The notes beneath the pieces were generated by a model, which was not told where the DNA came from, did no database searches, and was given only the letters and a program-made list of their open reading frames with translations. Positions 1 through 7,530 of a stretch of 16,614 nucleotides of DNA are shown piece by piece. Origin of the DNA: an uncultured Prevotellaceae bacterium (lineage in GTDB: Bacteria > Bacteroidota > Bacteroidia > Bacteroidales > Bacteroidaceae). The stretch spans positions 1 to 16,614 of the forward strand of contig CAMZHP010000036.1 in NCBI GenBank assembly GCA_947306845.1, written 5' to 3'. The position numbers were made by a program, and so were the translations under genes. Within the stretch, counting starts at the first letter, position 1, and the number at the start of each line of letters is the position of its first letter.

Positions 1-16
1 TAAAATACGGAGTATT

Positions 17-128
17 TTTGGTCGTTTAGTCGTTTAGTCGTTTGGTCGTTTGGTCGTTTAGTCGTTTGGGCGTTTGGGCGTTTGGGCGTTTGGGGGTTAG
101 GAGATTAGGAGTTTAGGAGATTAGACAA
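17..128. repeat. Period-8 tandem repeat array
   Basis: Consecutive octamers can be read without a phase slip from 17 to 128. Ten units of the form TTTRGKCG (17-96, the last one TTTGGGGG) are followed by three TTAGGAGW units (97-120) and a degenerate TTAGACAA. The unit is not a multiple of three and there is no open frame, so this is a non-coding intergenic repeat. The G/T-rich strand has almost no C outside the CG steps. It lies between an unseen upstream gene and a terminator. Its function is unknown. Related TTAG-rich octamers recur at 3851-3886. Confidence 0.85.
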
Positions 129-158
129 TAGTCATAATAGGCGGGAATATATCACAAG

Positions 159-192
159 AAGCCCGTCCCTGATGTTGAGGGACGGGCTTTTT
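159..192 (+). terminator. Rho-independent terminator
   Basis: A perfect 12-bp stem (159-170 paired with 178-189, arm AAGCCCGTCCCT) closes a 7-nt loop and runs into TTTTT (188-192). This is a strong intrinsic terminator for + strand transcription. It probably ends a gene that lies before the window, since nothing between 1 and 158 looks coding. The A-rich stem base makes some activity on the opposite strand possible. Confidence 0.85.
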
Positions 193-331
193 GTTAGCAC
201 AGCCTCCATCATGGAGACGGCGCGTAGAGTTAATTGGTACTCTTTATATGACCGTATCATTTGATGAAGTTTCAGTCGGTTTTCGAATGAAAAAAATGCA
301 AATATGCGGTATTTATTTTTATTTTTTTTAT

Positions 332-339
332 TACCTTTG
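332..339 (+). promoter_or_regulatory. Putative Bacteroidota promoter (-7 box)
   Basis: TACCTTTG at 332-339 exactly matches the Bacteroidota -7 consensus TAnnTTTG, after a T-rich tract. No perfect TTTG -33 box lies at the preferred distance; TTTA at 312-315 is the closest, with a 16-nt spacer. The start site would fall near 346, giving a leader of about 165 nt before the hydrolase gene at 512. It is probably the promoter of the secreted-protein cluster. Confidence 0.5.
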
Positions 340-343
340 CCGC

Positions 344-364
344 GTCGATTGTGTCGACTTTTTT
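344..364 (+). promoter_or_regulatory. Leader hairpin followed by T-run
   Basis: GTCGA (344-348) pairs with TCGAC (354-358) around TTGTG, followed at once by six T residues (359-364). It begins almost exactly where transcription from the 332-339 box would start. The form is that of a very short intrinsic terminator or pause signal, or a stabilising 5' hairpin. The five-pair stem is weak, and no alternative antiterminator was identified. Confidence 0.35.
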
Positions 365-511
365 ACAACACTTAAAAAGTAAAATTCTATACATATCAAA
401 ATTATTGATAACTAATTGTTATTCATTTGTTTACAAGCAGCATCAATAGCTAATAAGTAGCATAAAAATAAAAGTGGCACGGTTTTTAAGTATAATAAAA
501 TAAAAGAGATT

Positions 512-1921
512 ATGAAACAATTTTTTATTAGCATTTCTTTATTCCTGACTTTCTGTCTTGGAGCGTTTGCAGAAAAGCCTTTGGAAGCTGGACTTGACCC
601 ACAGATTGTGCAGCGTCGCCATTGCCATGCATTGCAAAACCTTTACAATGACATTCTCAACCTGCAGTTCGACCAAATCATTTTTGAGTACACCAGCGTA
701 GGGCCTGATATGAAAACACCAGTGCGCCTGACGGGTGTCATCTCTATGAATCCTGCCGTTTTCAATAAAGAGGCCTCACCACGTGCTTTGGTGCTCTACA
801 ATGAGTTCACCACTGCCAAGCACAAGGAGCGCACGTCGCAGGACGAGATTGACGACGTGGCGTTTTACTTGAACAAATTTCAGAATATTATTGCCGTCTC
901 TGCCGACCTCTATGGATGGACACTTACCGAGGATAAGCCGCAAGCTTACTGTTGTCCTGAAATCACTTCCGTGGAGACCATCGATGCCTGGGATGCCGCC
1001 AAGATGATTCTTCAGCAAGAGGGCTACGAATACGAGAATCTGCCTACGTTCAATGTTGGCTATTCTTCGGGAGGATTCTCCGCCATTGCTGTGCAGAAAT
1101 ACATCAGCGAGAAACGCCCCGACATATTCTTCGACCTCACCGCAGCCGGTGGCTCACCCTTCGACATCACCACGGTATATGAGAACTATGTAAAGACCAA
1201 CTTCACCGGCTACAAGTGTGCCCTCCCCCTCATGATGGTGGCGTATAAGGAGACTTACAATCTGCCTTTCAATTATCAGGATGTCTTCCTCCCACCGCTT
1301 GGCGACAACATCCAAGAGTGGATTCTCTCTAAAGACTACAACACATGGGAAATCAACGAAAAGATTGGTCTTGAGGCCAACGTTGACGAGATACTAACCC
1401 CTGCCGCATGCGACTATACCCAGGGAATGGGCAGAATCATCTATGAGAAATTCCGCGACAATTCGCTCTGTGGCCCTTGGTGCGACTGGCAGCCTGACAC
1501 TAAGACGAAGTATTTCATTTTCCACAGCGAGGGAGACTTGTATATGCATTATTTCGTTGGTATGGAAATGGCCAACTACTTGAAGAAGAAGGGTTGCGAC
1601 GTGAAAACCGATTTCGGAAACTGGGGCAACCATTTGGATTATAGTTTGATTGTCTTCACATTGAAAACCCTCATTGAGATAGAAAAGGTAATTGCCGACT
1701 CATCCAGCAACGAGATTGTCGACGACATCAACGATAACATGGACAAGGTCACCGACATTTCAGAAGCGATGAACAGCAACATCGTCAACAATGTCAAGCA
1801 AATTAGCGATATTCCCAATTACGATGCCACGAAATACTATACTCTCGACGGGCGTGAGATAGAGGGCAATCCCCAAAAGGGCATCTACATTCATCAGGGT
1901 AAGAAAATAGTCATCAAGTAG
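512..1921 (+). CDS. Secreted alpha/beta hydrolase (lipase/esterase-like)
   Basis: This is a 469-residue exported serine hydrolase, probably an esterase or lipase; the substrate is unknown. A signal peptide is clear (residues 1-20, cleavage after AFA), with no lipobox cysteine. The nucleophile elbow is GYSSGG, with Ser185 as nucleophile in GxSxG. Asp342 (HSEGD) and His374 (GNHLDYS) sit where the rest of the triad is expected. Residues 395-440 form an acidic, Asn-rich linker. The last 29 residues (YTLDGRE...KGIYIHQGKK) form a short beta-strand-like tail common at the end of secreted Prevotella and Bacteroides proteins. It resembles the end of a type IX secretion C-terminal domain but is much shorter. 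The architecture around the elbow resembles the downstream hydrolase (2037-3854), so the two are probably distant paralogues. The start is the first ATG, giving an intact signal peptide; upstream is A-rich with no Shine-Dalgarno. Confidence 0.85.
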   Translation: MKQFFISISLFLTFCLGAFAEKPLEAGLDPQIVQRRHCHALQNLYNDILNLQFDQIIFEYTSVGPDMKTPVRLTGVISMNPAVFNKEASPRALVLYNEFTTAKHKERTSQDEIDDVAFYLNKFQNIIAVSADLYGWTLTEDKPQAYCCPEITSVETIDAWDAAKMILQQEGYEYENLPTFNVGYSSGGFSAIAVQKYISEKRPDIFFDLTAAGGSPFDITTVYENYVKTNFTGYKCALPLMMVAYKETYNLPFNYQDVFLPPLGDNIQEWILSKDYNTWEINEKIGLEANVDEILTPAACDYTQGMGRIIYEKFRDNSLCGPWCDWQPDTKTKYFIFHSEGDLYMHYFVGMEMANYLKKKGCDVKTDFGNWGNHLDYSLIVFTLKTLIEIEKVIADSSSNEIVDDINDNMDKVTDISEAMNSNIVNNVKQISDIPNYDATKYYTLDGREIEGNPQKGIYIHQGKKIVIK

Positions 1922-1970
1922 ATGGTCATCATGCATTGTTATTGTGTGAATCAAGCAGAATGACAAACCA

Positions 1971-2001
1971 TGCGGGCCGGGGTTCGACTCCCCTGCCCGC
2001 A
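1971..2001 (+). other. tRNA minihelix-like hairpin
   Basis: TGCGGGC (1971-1977) pairs perfectly with GCCCGCA (1995-2001). After a single C/T mismatch, GGGG (1979-1982) pairs with CCCC (1990-1993). The 7-nt loop is TTCGACT, matching the tRNA T-loop consensus TTCRANY. The 7 + 5 pair geometry is that of a tRNA acceptor stem stacked on a T-arm with the D and anticodon arms missing. No CCA follows (ACAAAG instead), and no matching 5' acceptor strand lies about 72 nt upstream, so it is not a normal tRNA gene. It could be a tRNA remnant, an old integration footprint, or an mRNA-stabilising or processing hairpin between the two hydrolase genes. It lacks a T-run and is not a typical terminator. Confidence 0.6.
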
Positions 2002-2036
2002 ACAAAGAAACAACATAGCAGACTCAATCAAAGAAA

Positions 2037-3854
2037 ATGATGAAAAAAAGTATTCTACTGATACTCGCTCTCGTGTGTGCAATAGCACAAGGGGCATGGG
2101 CACAGGGTCAGTTCGGCGACCTGCCGAAAACCGTCAGCGCCAGCGACGTGGAGGTGACTGAGGTAAGATACCTGCTGTTCATGAGCCACGACTCCCTTGT
2201 AGTGAACACTGAGACTGGAGTCATCGACACGCTCCACATTAATGACGGCCAGAAGATTCTGACCGAGGAGGAGTATCATCAACTTGCTACGCGGCCAGCC
2301 ATGGCACGGCGCAGAATAGCCGACGTTACGCCAAATACCGAAGAGTATGGCGGCTTCACATCCGAGGGCTATCAGTATTTTGGTTCTAATGCCAAGCTCT
2401 ACTCCTACAAATACCCATCCATCGATGCCAATGGCGAGAAGGTGGTGCTTTCGGCGCTCATGGGCGTACCGACGAAGATATTCGCCGACGCTGTTCCTGC
2501 CAAGCCCGAAAACGTCGTCATTGGATGCCATGAGACCATCACTAGCAATTACGAGTGCCCCACGAACTACAATCACGGGGGCAGTGCGCAAAGCGGTAAT
2601 GGCATGCTGCTGGAGTTCTGCCGTTATGATGCAGGGCGCCAACCCTGCTGTCTCGTCATCCTGGCCGACTACGAGGGCTACGGCTGTACCGCCAATCGAC
2701 CGCATCCTTATCTTTACCAAGAGCTGACGGCTCGTCAGGTGGTCGATGCCGTGCGCTACGGACTGGCGCTCTACAACACCAATATTGGCACATCGAATAC
2801 TGATTTTGCAAGGTTTGAAAGCGACGATTGGAAGAGCGTCTGCATAGGCTTCTCTCAGGGCGGCAGCGTGGCGTTGGCCACGCACAAGTTCATCGAGACC
2901 AATAACTTGTCAGACGAGCTTCACTTTGCAGGCTCCGTATGCGGCGACGGCCCCTACGACCCCATCGCCCACCTGCGCTACTATATGGAGGACGAGGGGC
3001 GCACCTACCATATTAAGGATGGTGTGGAGAAAAAGACCACCCACGTACCTGGCACCGTCTCCATGCCCATCGTCATGCCACTCATCCTGAAAGGCATGTG
3101 CGACAGCAACCCACTCATGCGCCAGCATAACCTCACGGAGTACCTCTCCGACCGCTTCTTTGCCACCAGTTCCACGTTTATGCTGGAATCGAAGAGCCAG
3201 CCAAACAAAGAAGACCAGTATAGCACCGAGCGTGTGAACGAAGTCTATCGCGCATGCAGGAACAATAATGCCGCGAACTGGACTGGCAAGGTCCATAATC
3301 CCTATGGCGAGGACATTCAAGTAGGAGGCTCTTTTACGGATATGAAGGCTATGCTGTTCAAGGACGACGGCGACAACGTGTGGGGTAAGATGGAGTATAT
3401 GCTGACCCGTGAAGCCTACAACTATTTCAACACCAAGAGCAACTTCGAGGACGAATACGGCAACCGCATAACCCCCACCGGACGCGGAACCATGGAAGAC
3501 CTGCACCGCGCCTTAGAGAGCAACAACCTCACTGTGGGCTGGACACCATCGCACCGCATCGCCTTCTACCACTCCACCTACGACACGGTGGTGCCCTATG
3601 CCAACCTGCTCTCGTTCATCAAGAACCAACCATCGCTGACCTATTATACGACTTCTGCGAGGTGCTTAGTAGCCGGGGTTAACCCCACGTCGGCATCTAA
3701 GGCAGAGGCCAGCGTATTCATCTATGATAATCCTGCTGCCAACGACCATGTGGCTGCCGGCAAGGATTTCTTCTTCTTCGGTTCATCAATGGTCATAGCA
3801 GGCATTACACCCGACTATTGGCTGTTCAAATGGGTGCTGACGGGAGACAATTAG
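2037..3854 (+). CDS. Secreted alpha/beta hydrolase (secretory lipase-like)
   Basis: This is a 605-residue exported serine hydrolase resembling bacterial and fungal secretory lipases. A signal peptide covers residues 1-22 (cleavage after AWA), with no lipobox. The core contains DYEGYG (211-216), an HPYLYQE segment (223-229), and a helix before the nucleophile elbow GFSQGG, with Ser273 as nucleophile. Asp516 (HSTYDTVVP) and His571 (NDHVAAG) are plausible acid and base. A large insertion (about 305-490) between the nucleophile and the acid is probably a lid. There is no C-terminal sorting tail. Two adjacent ATGs (2037 and 2040) make the exact start ambiguous by one codon. It follows the first hydrolase by 115 nt with no promoter box between them, so cotranscription is likely. 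Substrate is unknown; a lipid or acylated-glycan esterase is plausible. Confidence 0.85.
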   Translation: MMKKSILLILALVCAIAQGAWAQGQFGDLPKTVSASDVEVTEVRYLLFMSHDSLVVNTETGVIDTLHINDGQKILTEEEYHQLATRPAMARRRIADVTPNTEEYGGFTSEGYQYFGSNAKLYSYKYPSIDANGEKVVLSALMGVPTKIFADAVPAKPENVVIGCHETITSNYECPTNYNHGGSAQSGNGMLLEFCRYDAGRQPCCLVILADYEGYGCTANRPHPYLYQELTARQVVDAVRYGLALYNTNIGTSNTDFARFESDDWKSVCIGFSQGGSVALATHKFIETNNLSDELHFAGSVCGDGPYDPIAHLRYYMEDEGRTYHIKDGVEKKTTHVPGTVSMPIVMPLILKGMCDSNPLMRQHNLTEYLSDRFFATSSTFMLESKSQPNKEDQYSTERVNEVYRACRNNNAANWTGKVHNPYGEDIQVGGSFTDMKAMLFKDDGDNVWGKMEYMLTREAYNYFNTKSNFEDEYGNRITPTGRGTMEDLHRALESNNLTVGWTPSHRIAFYHSTYDTVVPYANLLSFIKNQPSLTYYTTSARCLVAGVNPTSASKAEASVFIYDNPAANDHVAAGKDFFFFGSSMVIAGITPDYWLFKWVLTGDN

Positions 3855-3886
3855 AGTTAGGATTTAGAAGTTTAGAGATTAGAATA
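3851..3886. repeat. TTAG-rich degenerate octamer repeat
   Basis: TTAGAG, TTAGGA, TTTAGAAG, TTTAGAGA and TTAGAATA follow one another and fill nearly the whole gap between two genes. The first unit contains the stop codon of the upstream hydrolase (3852-3854). The units resemble the TTAGGAGW units at 97-120, so this is probably the same kind of intergenic low-complexity repeat. Confidence 0.6.
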
Positions 3887-3889
3887 AAT

Positions 3890-6800
3890 ATGACAAAGAA
3901 ATATATTACGCTAGTTCTTGTGTGCCTGCTCTCGCTGTCAGCATCTGCCTACCGTTATCATGGATGGATGACGTTGACGCTCAACGAAAACACTTTATAC
4001 CATGTGGTGGGCACCTTCGACACCGACGACAATACCGTATCGCTGGGCAATGGCCTCAATGCTTGTATCTCGCATTATGAGGAGGGAGAGATAGTCATTC
4101 CCAGCACCTATACCGAAGGGGGGCACACGTGGAAGGTGAAAGTGGGCCCCATGGCCTTTCGCTTCTGCACAGGAATTACCAAAGTCACCATTGAGGAGGG
4201 CGTGGAGCATATTGGCGACTTCGCCTTTGTGGGCTGTTCTAAGCTGACCAATGTCGTGCTGCCCTCCACCCTGAAGACCATCGGCTCTGGAGCCTTCTCG
4301 GAGTTGGCATCGCTGCGCAACGTGAAGTGTTTGGCCACCACAGCTCCCACATGGCTGTGGAACGACGTGTTTGCCGCGCTCGGCACGACGAAAAGCATGG
4401 AGAAGATGGCTGCTACGCGCATACTCTACGTACCCAGCGGCGCCACAGACAGCTATCTGAGCACCAAGTTCGACGGCACTCAGACAAAAGCCAAAGAAAT
4501 AGTGGGCTGGCAGGAGGCCTTTAACCGCATCTATGAACTGACCGACGAGCCGCAGACTATAGGGTCGCTGGATGAGTTGAAGGCTTTCCGCAATGCCGTG
4601 AACAATGGAGATCAATATAAAGGAAGTTCAAACAATTCGGTGGTACTCACGGCCGACATTGACTTGGCATCGGAAACCAACTGGACGCCCATCGGCACCG
4701 AGAGCAATCCCTTCGACGGAGTGTTCGACGGCGGAGGCCATACCATCCAGAACCTCTGCATCAATCGGCCGGAAGAAGACAATGTCGGACTCTTCGGCTA
4801 TGCCAGACATGCCACCATTTATAACCTGCACCTGCTCAATCCGAAGGTTTATGGTCATGATTATGTGGGAACCCTGCTGGGCTGTGCACTTAATGATATG
4901 CGCATCAGCGACGTGCTCGTCACTGGCACTGACTCTGGCGATGACTATTACACGGTGAATGGAGACCTGTACTGTGGCGGCATCGTGGGCTTTGCCTATT
5001 CCAAGTCCGTCATCGAGCGCTGCGTGTTCAGCGGTGTCATCAAGGGCACAGTGTTACGGAGTGGCGGCATTTTGGGCGAGGCCTACTTCGATGTGACCGT
5101 CAGCGACTGCGCGGCGTCGCACCATATCCAGACCAACAAAACCAAGGGCTGTCCTTTGGGAGGCATCATCGGCTATGCTGTAAGGGCCACCGTCAACAGG
5201 TGTATGGCTAGGAACACGCTGACGCAAAGCGGTTCAAAAGAAATGAAGTTTGGATATGTGATAGGCGAGGTGGATAGCAAGGTGCAAGATCAAGAGCCAC
5301 GCAACAATATCATCACCAACTGCGCCTACTGGACTTCTGGCAGCGACATCAATACCGTTGGCGCAATAACGGAAAACGAATATGTTCAACTCACGCAAAG
5401 CGGAAACAAGGCATTTGACACAGAAGCCCTCATGACGGGCGATGCTGCCAAGGCGCAATTGGGCGATGACTGGACCTACTTCACAGGGAACCATATCGAC
5501 TATCCCATTCCTACCACGCTGAAGGATATGTACATGAACCATATGGTGTTATTGAAATCCGACAACGGTCTGGTCTATACCCCGGTGGGCACGCCCGCCA
5601 ATCCTACGGCCTTCGAGGTGTGTGCCTACGAGGGTGAGGCCACAACACTCACCATCCCCGACACCTACAGCGGCAAGCCTGTCACCGCCATCCTGCCCGA
5701 GGTGTTCAAGGGCAACAGCACCCTGCAGACGCTCACCATCGGCAGCAACGTGACAGACATCGGCGCGAGTGCCTTCGAGGATTGCGACGCCCTGACCGAA
5801 GTCGTCCTGCCTGATGCCGTGGAGTATGTACATGCCCGCGCCTTCCGTGGCTGCGACAACCTCACGTCGTTCAGCATAGGCAAGAAATTTGCCCATCATG
5901 ATGACAACTTCATTGCCTACTGCCCCAAGTTGACTACTCTGAAAACGACAGATGGCAATCCCAACGACAACTCCTATTATTGCGAGGATGGCGTCTTGAT
6001 GCACAACACCGATATCATGTTCGTCATTGCCTGTGCAGCTGGAAAGACTGGCGATTACATAATAAATCAAGCCAGTACGAGTAAAAAAAATGTAAAAATC
6101 TTCCCCGACTGTTTCGCTGGTTGCACAGGATTGACAAGTATTACATTACCCTCGTACAACAAATATGAGTTGGGCAAGGGTGCCTTCAATGGGGCTACCA
6201 ACCTGCGCTATATCAACATGGCCTCCATTACAGCCATCGACTTGGAGTCGGGAACAGCCACCACCTACACCGCCGACCGCCACGACCCCAACTCACCGTT
6301 CTACGGCCTCAGCCAGAGCACCATCGTCTATCTGCCATCCGGACACACAGTTGCTGCCAACGAACCTAACATCGTGATTGAAGGCACGGCCAACAGCATC
6401 ATCCTGACCGACGGCTGGGACTTCAATCCTCCTGTGGCCATCACGGCAACAAATGGCATCACCTACAACCGCACACTTCAGGCCACTCCCGTCTTCACTG
6501 AGTCGGGCTACAAGTTCCAGCGCTGCGGCTACACCGTCTGCCTGCCTTACGACCTGACACTTACCGCCACTAATGCCAAGGTCTATGCCCCAACGGCGGT
6601 AGAGACTACCGAGGGCATCACCACTGTCACTTTCAAAGAGGTGGAAGGCAAGGCGATGACTGCCTATACACCTTATTATGTAGTAGTAGATGGTGATGGC
6701 GAGGTGAGTCTCAGCAATACTGAAACCGTTGAAATCCCTGTTCCAGATTTGAAAACCACAACCATCTCCGGCTCAGGCTTTGACTTCAAGGGCAGCAACG

Positions 6801-7162
6801 AGACCATCTCCAATGCCCAACTCTGTGCCGACGCCAACAAGCCCGCCTACATACTGCAGAGCGATGGCAACTGGCACAAGGTGGCCCAGGGTGTGGCAGA
6901 TGCATACGTAGGTCCTTTCCGCGCTTATTTCCAGGCCAATGCAGCCCATGAGGCCACACAGATGGTGACAAAGTTCGAATATCTTGGCGACGTGAACGGT
7001 GACGGGGTAATTACAGTAACCGACGTGATGCTGTTGGTCAACCATATCTTGGGGAATGACAGCAACAATTTCATCGAGGAGAATGCCAACATCAACGGCG
7101 ATGAAAAAATCAGCGTGACCGATGTGATGGTATTGGTGAACATGATTCTCAATGGCAATTAG
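3890..7162 (+). CDS. BspA-like LRR / GLUG-repeat / dockerin surface protein
   Basis: This is a 1090-residue exported protein, probably surface-attached or secreted and involved in adhesion or in an extracellular complex. The signal peptide is residues 1-20 (cleavage after ASA). A first BspA-type LRR_5 block lies at about 63-165 (GVEHIGDFAFVGCSKLTNV pattern). Residues 230-500 carry Gly-rich GLUG-type repeats (VGLFGYA, CGGIVGFA, LGGIIGYA). A second LRR_5 block lies at about 560-830 (VTDIGASAFEDCDALTEV). A beta-rich region covers about 845-1025, and a type I dockerin-like pair of calcium loops sits at 1033-1087 (GDVNGDG...VTDVMLLVN, then NINGDEK...VTDVMVLVN). The open frame extends upstream to an ATG at 3818, but that overlaps the previous gene and lacks a signal peptide at its N-terminus; 3890 gives a classical one. 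The TAG stop is followed by 35 more sense codons in frame. Confidence 0.88.
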   Translation: MTKKYITLVLVCLLSLSASAYRYHGWMTLTLNENTLYHVVGTFDTDDNTVSLGNGLNACISHYEEGEIVIPSTYTEGGHTWKVKVGPMAFRFCTGITKVTIEEGVEHIGDFAFVGCSKLTNVVLPSTLKTIGSGAFSELASLRNVKCLATTAPTWLWNDVFAALGTTKSMEKMAATRILYVPSGATDSYLSTKFDGTQTKAKEIVGWQEAFNRIYELTDEPQTIGSLDELKAFRNAVNNGDQYKGSSNNSVVLTADIDLASETNWTPIGTESNPFDGVFDGGGHTIQNLCINRPEEDNVGLFGYARHATIYNLHLLNPKVYGHDYVGTLLGCALNDMRISDVLVTGTDSGDDYYTVNGDLYCGGIVGFAYSKSVIERCVFSGVIKGTVLRSGGILGEAYFDVTVSDCAASHHIQTNKTKGCPLGGIIGYAVRATVNRCMARNTLTQSGSKEMKFGYVIGEVDSKVQDQEPRNNIITNCAYWTSGSDINTVGAITENEYVQLTQSGNKAFDTEALMTGDAAKAQLGDDWTYFTGNHIDYPIPTTLKDMYMNHMVLLKSDNGLVYTPVGTPANPTAFEVCAYEGEATTLTIPDTYSGKPVTAILPEVFKGNSTLQTLTIGSNVTDIGASAFEDCDALTEVVLPDAVEYVHARAFRGCDNLTSFSIGKKFAHHDDNFIAYCPKLTTLKTTDGNPNDNSYYCEDGVLMHNTDIMFVIACAAGKTGDYIINQASTSKKNVKIFPDCFAGCTGLTSITLPSYNKYELGKGAFNGATNLRYINMASITAIDLESGTATTYTADRHDPNSPFYGLSQSTIVYLPSGHTVAANEPNIVIEGTANSIILTDGWDFNPPVAITATNGITYNRTLQATPVFTESGYKFQRCGYTVCLPYDLTLTATNAKVYAPTAVETTEGITTVTFKEVEGKAMTAYTPYYVVVDGDGEVSLSNTETVEIPVPDLKTTTISGSGFDFKGSNETISNAQLCADANKPAYILQSDGNWHKVAQGVADAYVGPFRAYFQANAAHEATQMVTKFEYLGDVNGDGVITVTDVMLLVNHILGNDSNNFIEENANINGDEKISVTDVMVLVNMILNGN

Positions 7163-7270
7163 AAATCCTTCAATGTGGTGACCAACCTCGACGATGCACC
7201 CATCGGCTATGGCGGTGGCAGTGGTCCATCCAGGGCTGGTGAAAGCAACCTCTGGGATGTTGAGGAATGA
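7163..7270 (+). other. In-frame open extension after the dockerin stop codon
   Basis: Directly after TAG at 7160-7162 the same frame stays open for 35 codons to TGA at 7268-7270. The translation starts KSFNVVTNLDDAPIGYGGG and continues through a Gly/Ser/Pro stretch to LWDVEE. Its composition is protein-like, and the Gly-rich segment would suit a linker or tail after a dockerin. It may be a former C-terminus cut off by a recent stop mutation, a readthrough extension, or a sequencing error in the TAG. The remaining sequence to the terminator at 7315 shows nothing else. Confidence 0.5.
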
Positions 7271-7314
7271 CATTCAGGTTGGGATCAACTGTAAGAAACC
7301 ACAAGAATTTTCAG

Positions 7315-7351
7315 AAGCACAGCCCCTGTGATCACAGAGGCTGTGCTTTTT
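7315..7351 (+). terminator. Rho-independent terminator of the secreted-protein cluster
   Basis: AAGCACAGCC (7315-7324) pairs perfectly with GGCTGTGCTT (7339-7348), and the T-run covers 7347-7351. The loop contains the perfect palindrome CTGTGATCACAG (7326-7337), which can extend the helix. It ends transcripts from the LRR/dockerin gene. Confidence 0.85.
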
Positions 7352-7497
7352 ATTTGTGGCGGTTTAGTGATGTCGATGAGAAAAAGAATCACATTGATTA
7401 TGGCCCCGAACAGCGAGAAATTCGTTTATGGCGACGAGCATTACCATGTGAAGGTTTTCAAGGCATTTCAACACAAAGGTACAAAGGCTTATAAAGC

Positions 7498-7526
7498 AAA
7501 TGGCTTCGGAAAATCCGAAGCCATTT
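7498..7526 (-). terminator. Intrinsic terminator of the nqr operon
   Basis: AAATGGCTTCGG (7498-7509) pairs perfectly with CCGAAGCCATTT (7515-7526) around a 5-nt loop. It lies just beyond the nqrF stop codon at 7531. On the - strand the helix is followed by an interrupted T-run (TTTGCTTTAT). The symmetrical A/T flanks could let it work on both strands, insulating the two convergent units. Confidence 0.75.
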
Positions 7527-7530
7527 GTCT

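Noticed and set aside
17..128. CRISPR array
   Set aside because: The 8-nt units abut with no spacers, and no cas genes are present.
205..217. Small palindrome CTCCAT-C-ATGGAG
   Set aside because: A six-pair stem with a one-base loop cannot fold well and is linked to no other signal; probably chance.
191..382. 63-codon open frame in the first intergenic region
   Set aside because: It starts inside a terminator T-run and crosses the promoter and leader hairpin of the next gene; the composition is not protein-like.
1921..2002. A complete tRNA gene ending in the T-arm at 1978-2001
   Set aside because: The 5' acceptor strand lies directly next to the T-arm instead of about 72 nt upstream; no anticodon or D arm can be folded in 1921-1970 and no CCA follows.
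2055..2885. 276-codon open frame on the - strand
   Set aside because: It lies entirely antisense to the secreted hydrolase, which has a signal peptide and catalytic motifs; the antisense product has no recognisable features.
3818..3889. Upstream start for the LRR/dockerin gene
   Set aside because: It overlaps the preceding gene and puts 24 residues before an otherwise perfect signal peptide; 3890 is the better start.
7474..7481. TACCTTTG box on the - strand, possible antisense promoter into the LRR/dockerin gene
   Set aside because: No TTTG at a suitable distance; the upstream side is occupied by the nqr terminator stem, so a chance match is more likely.
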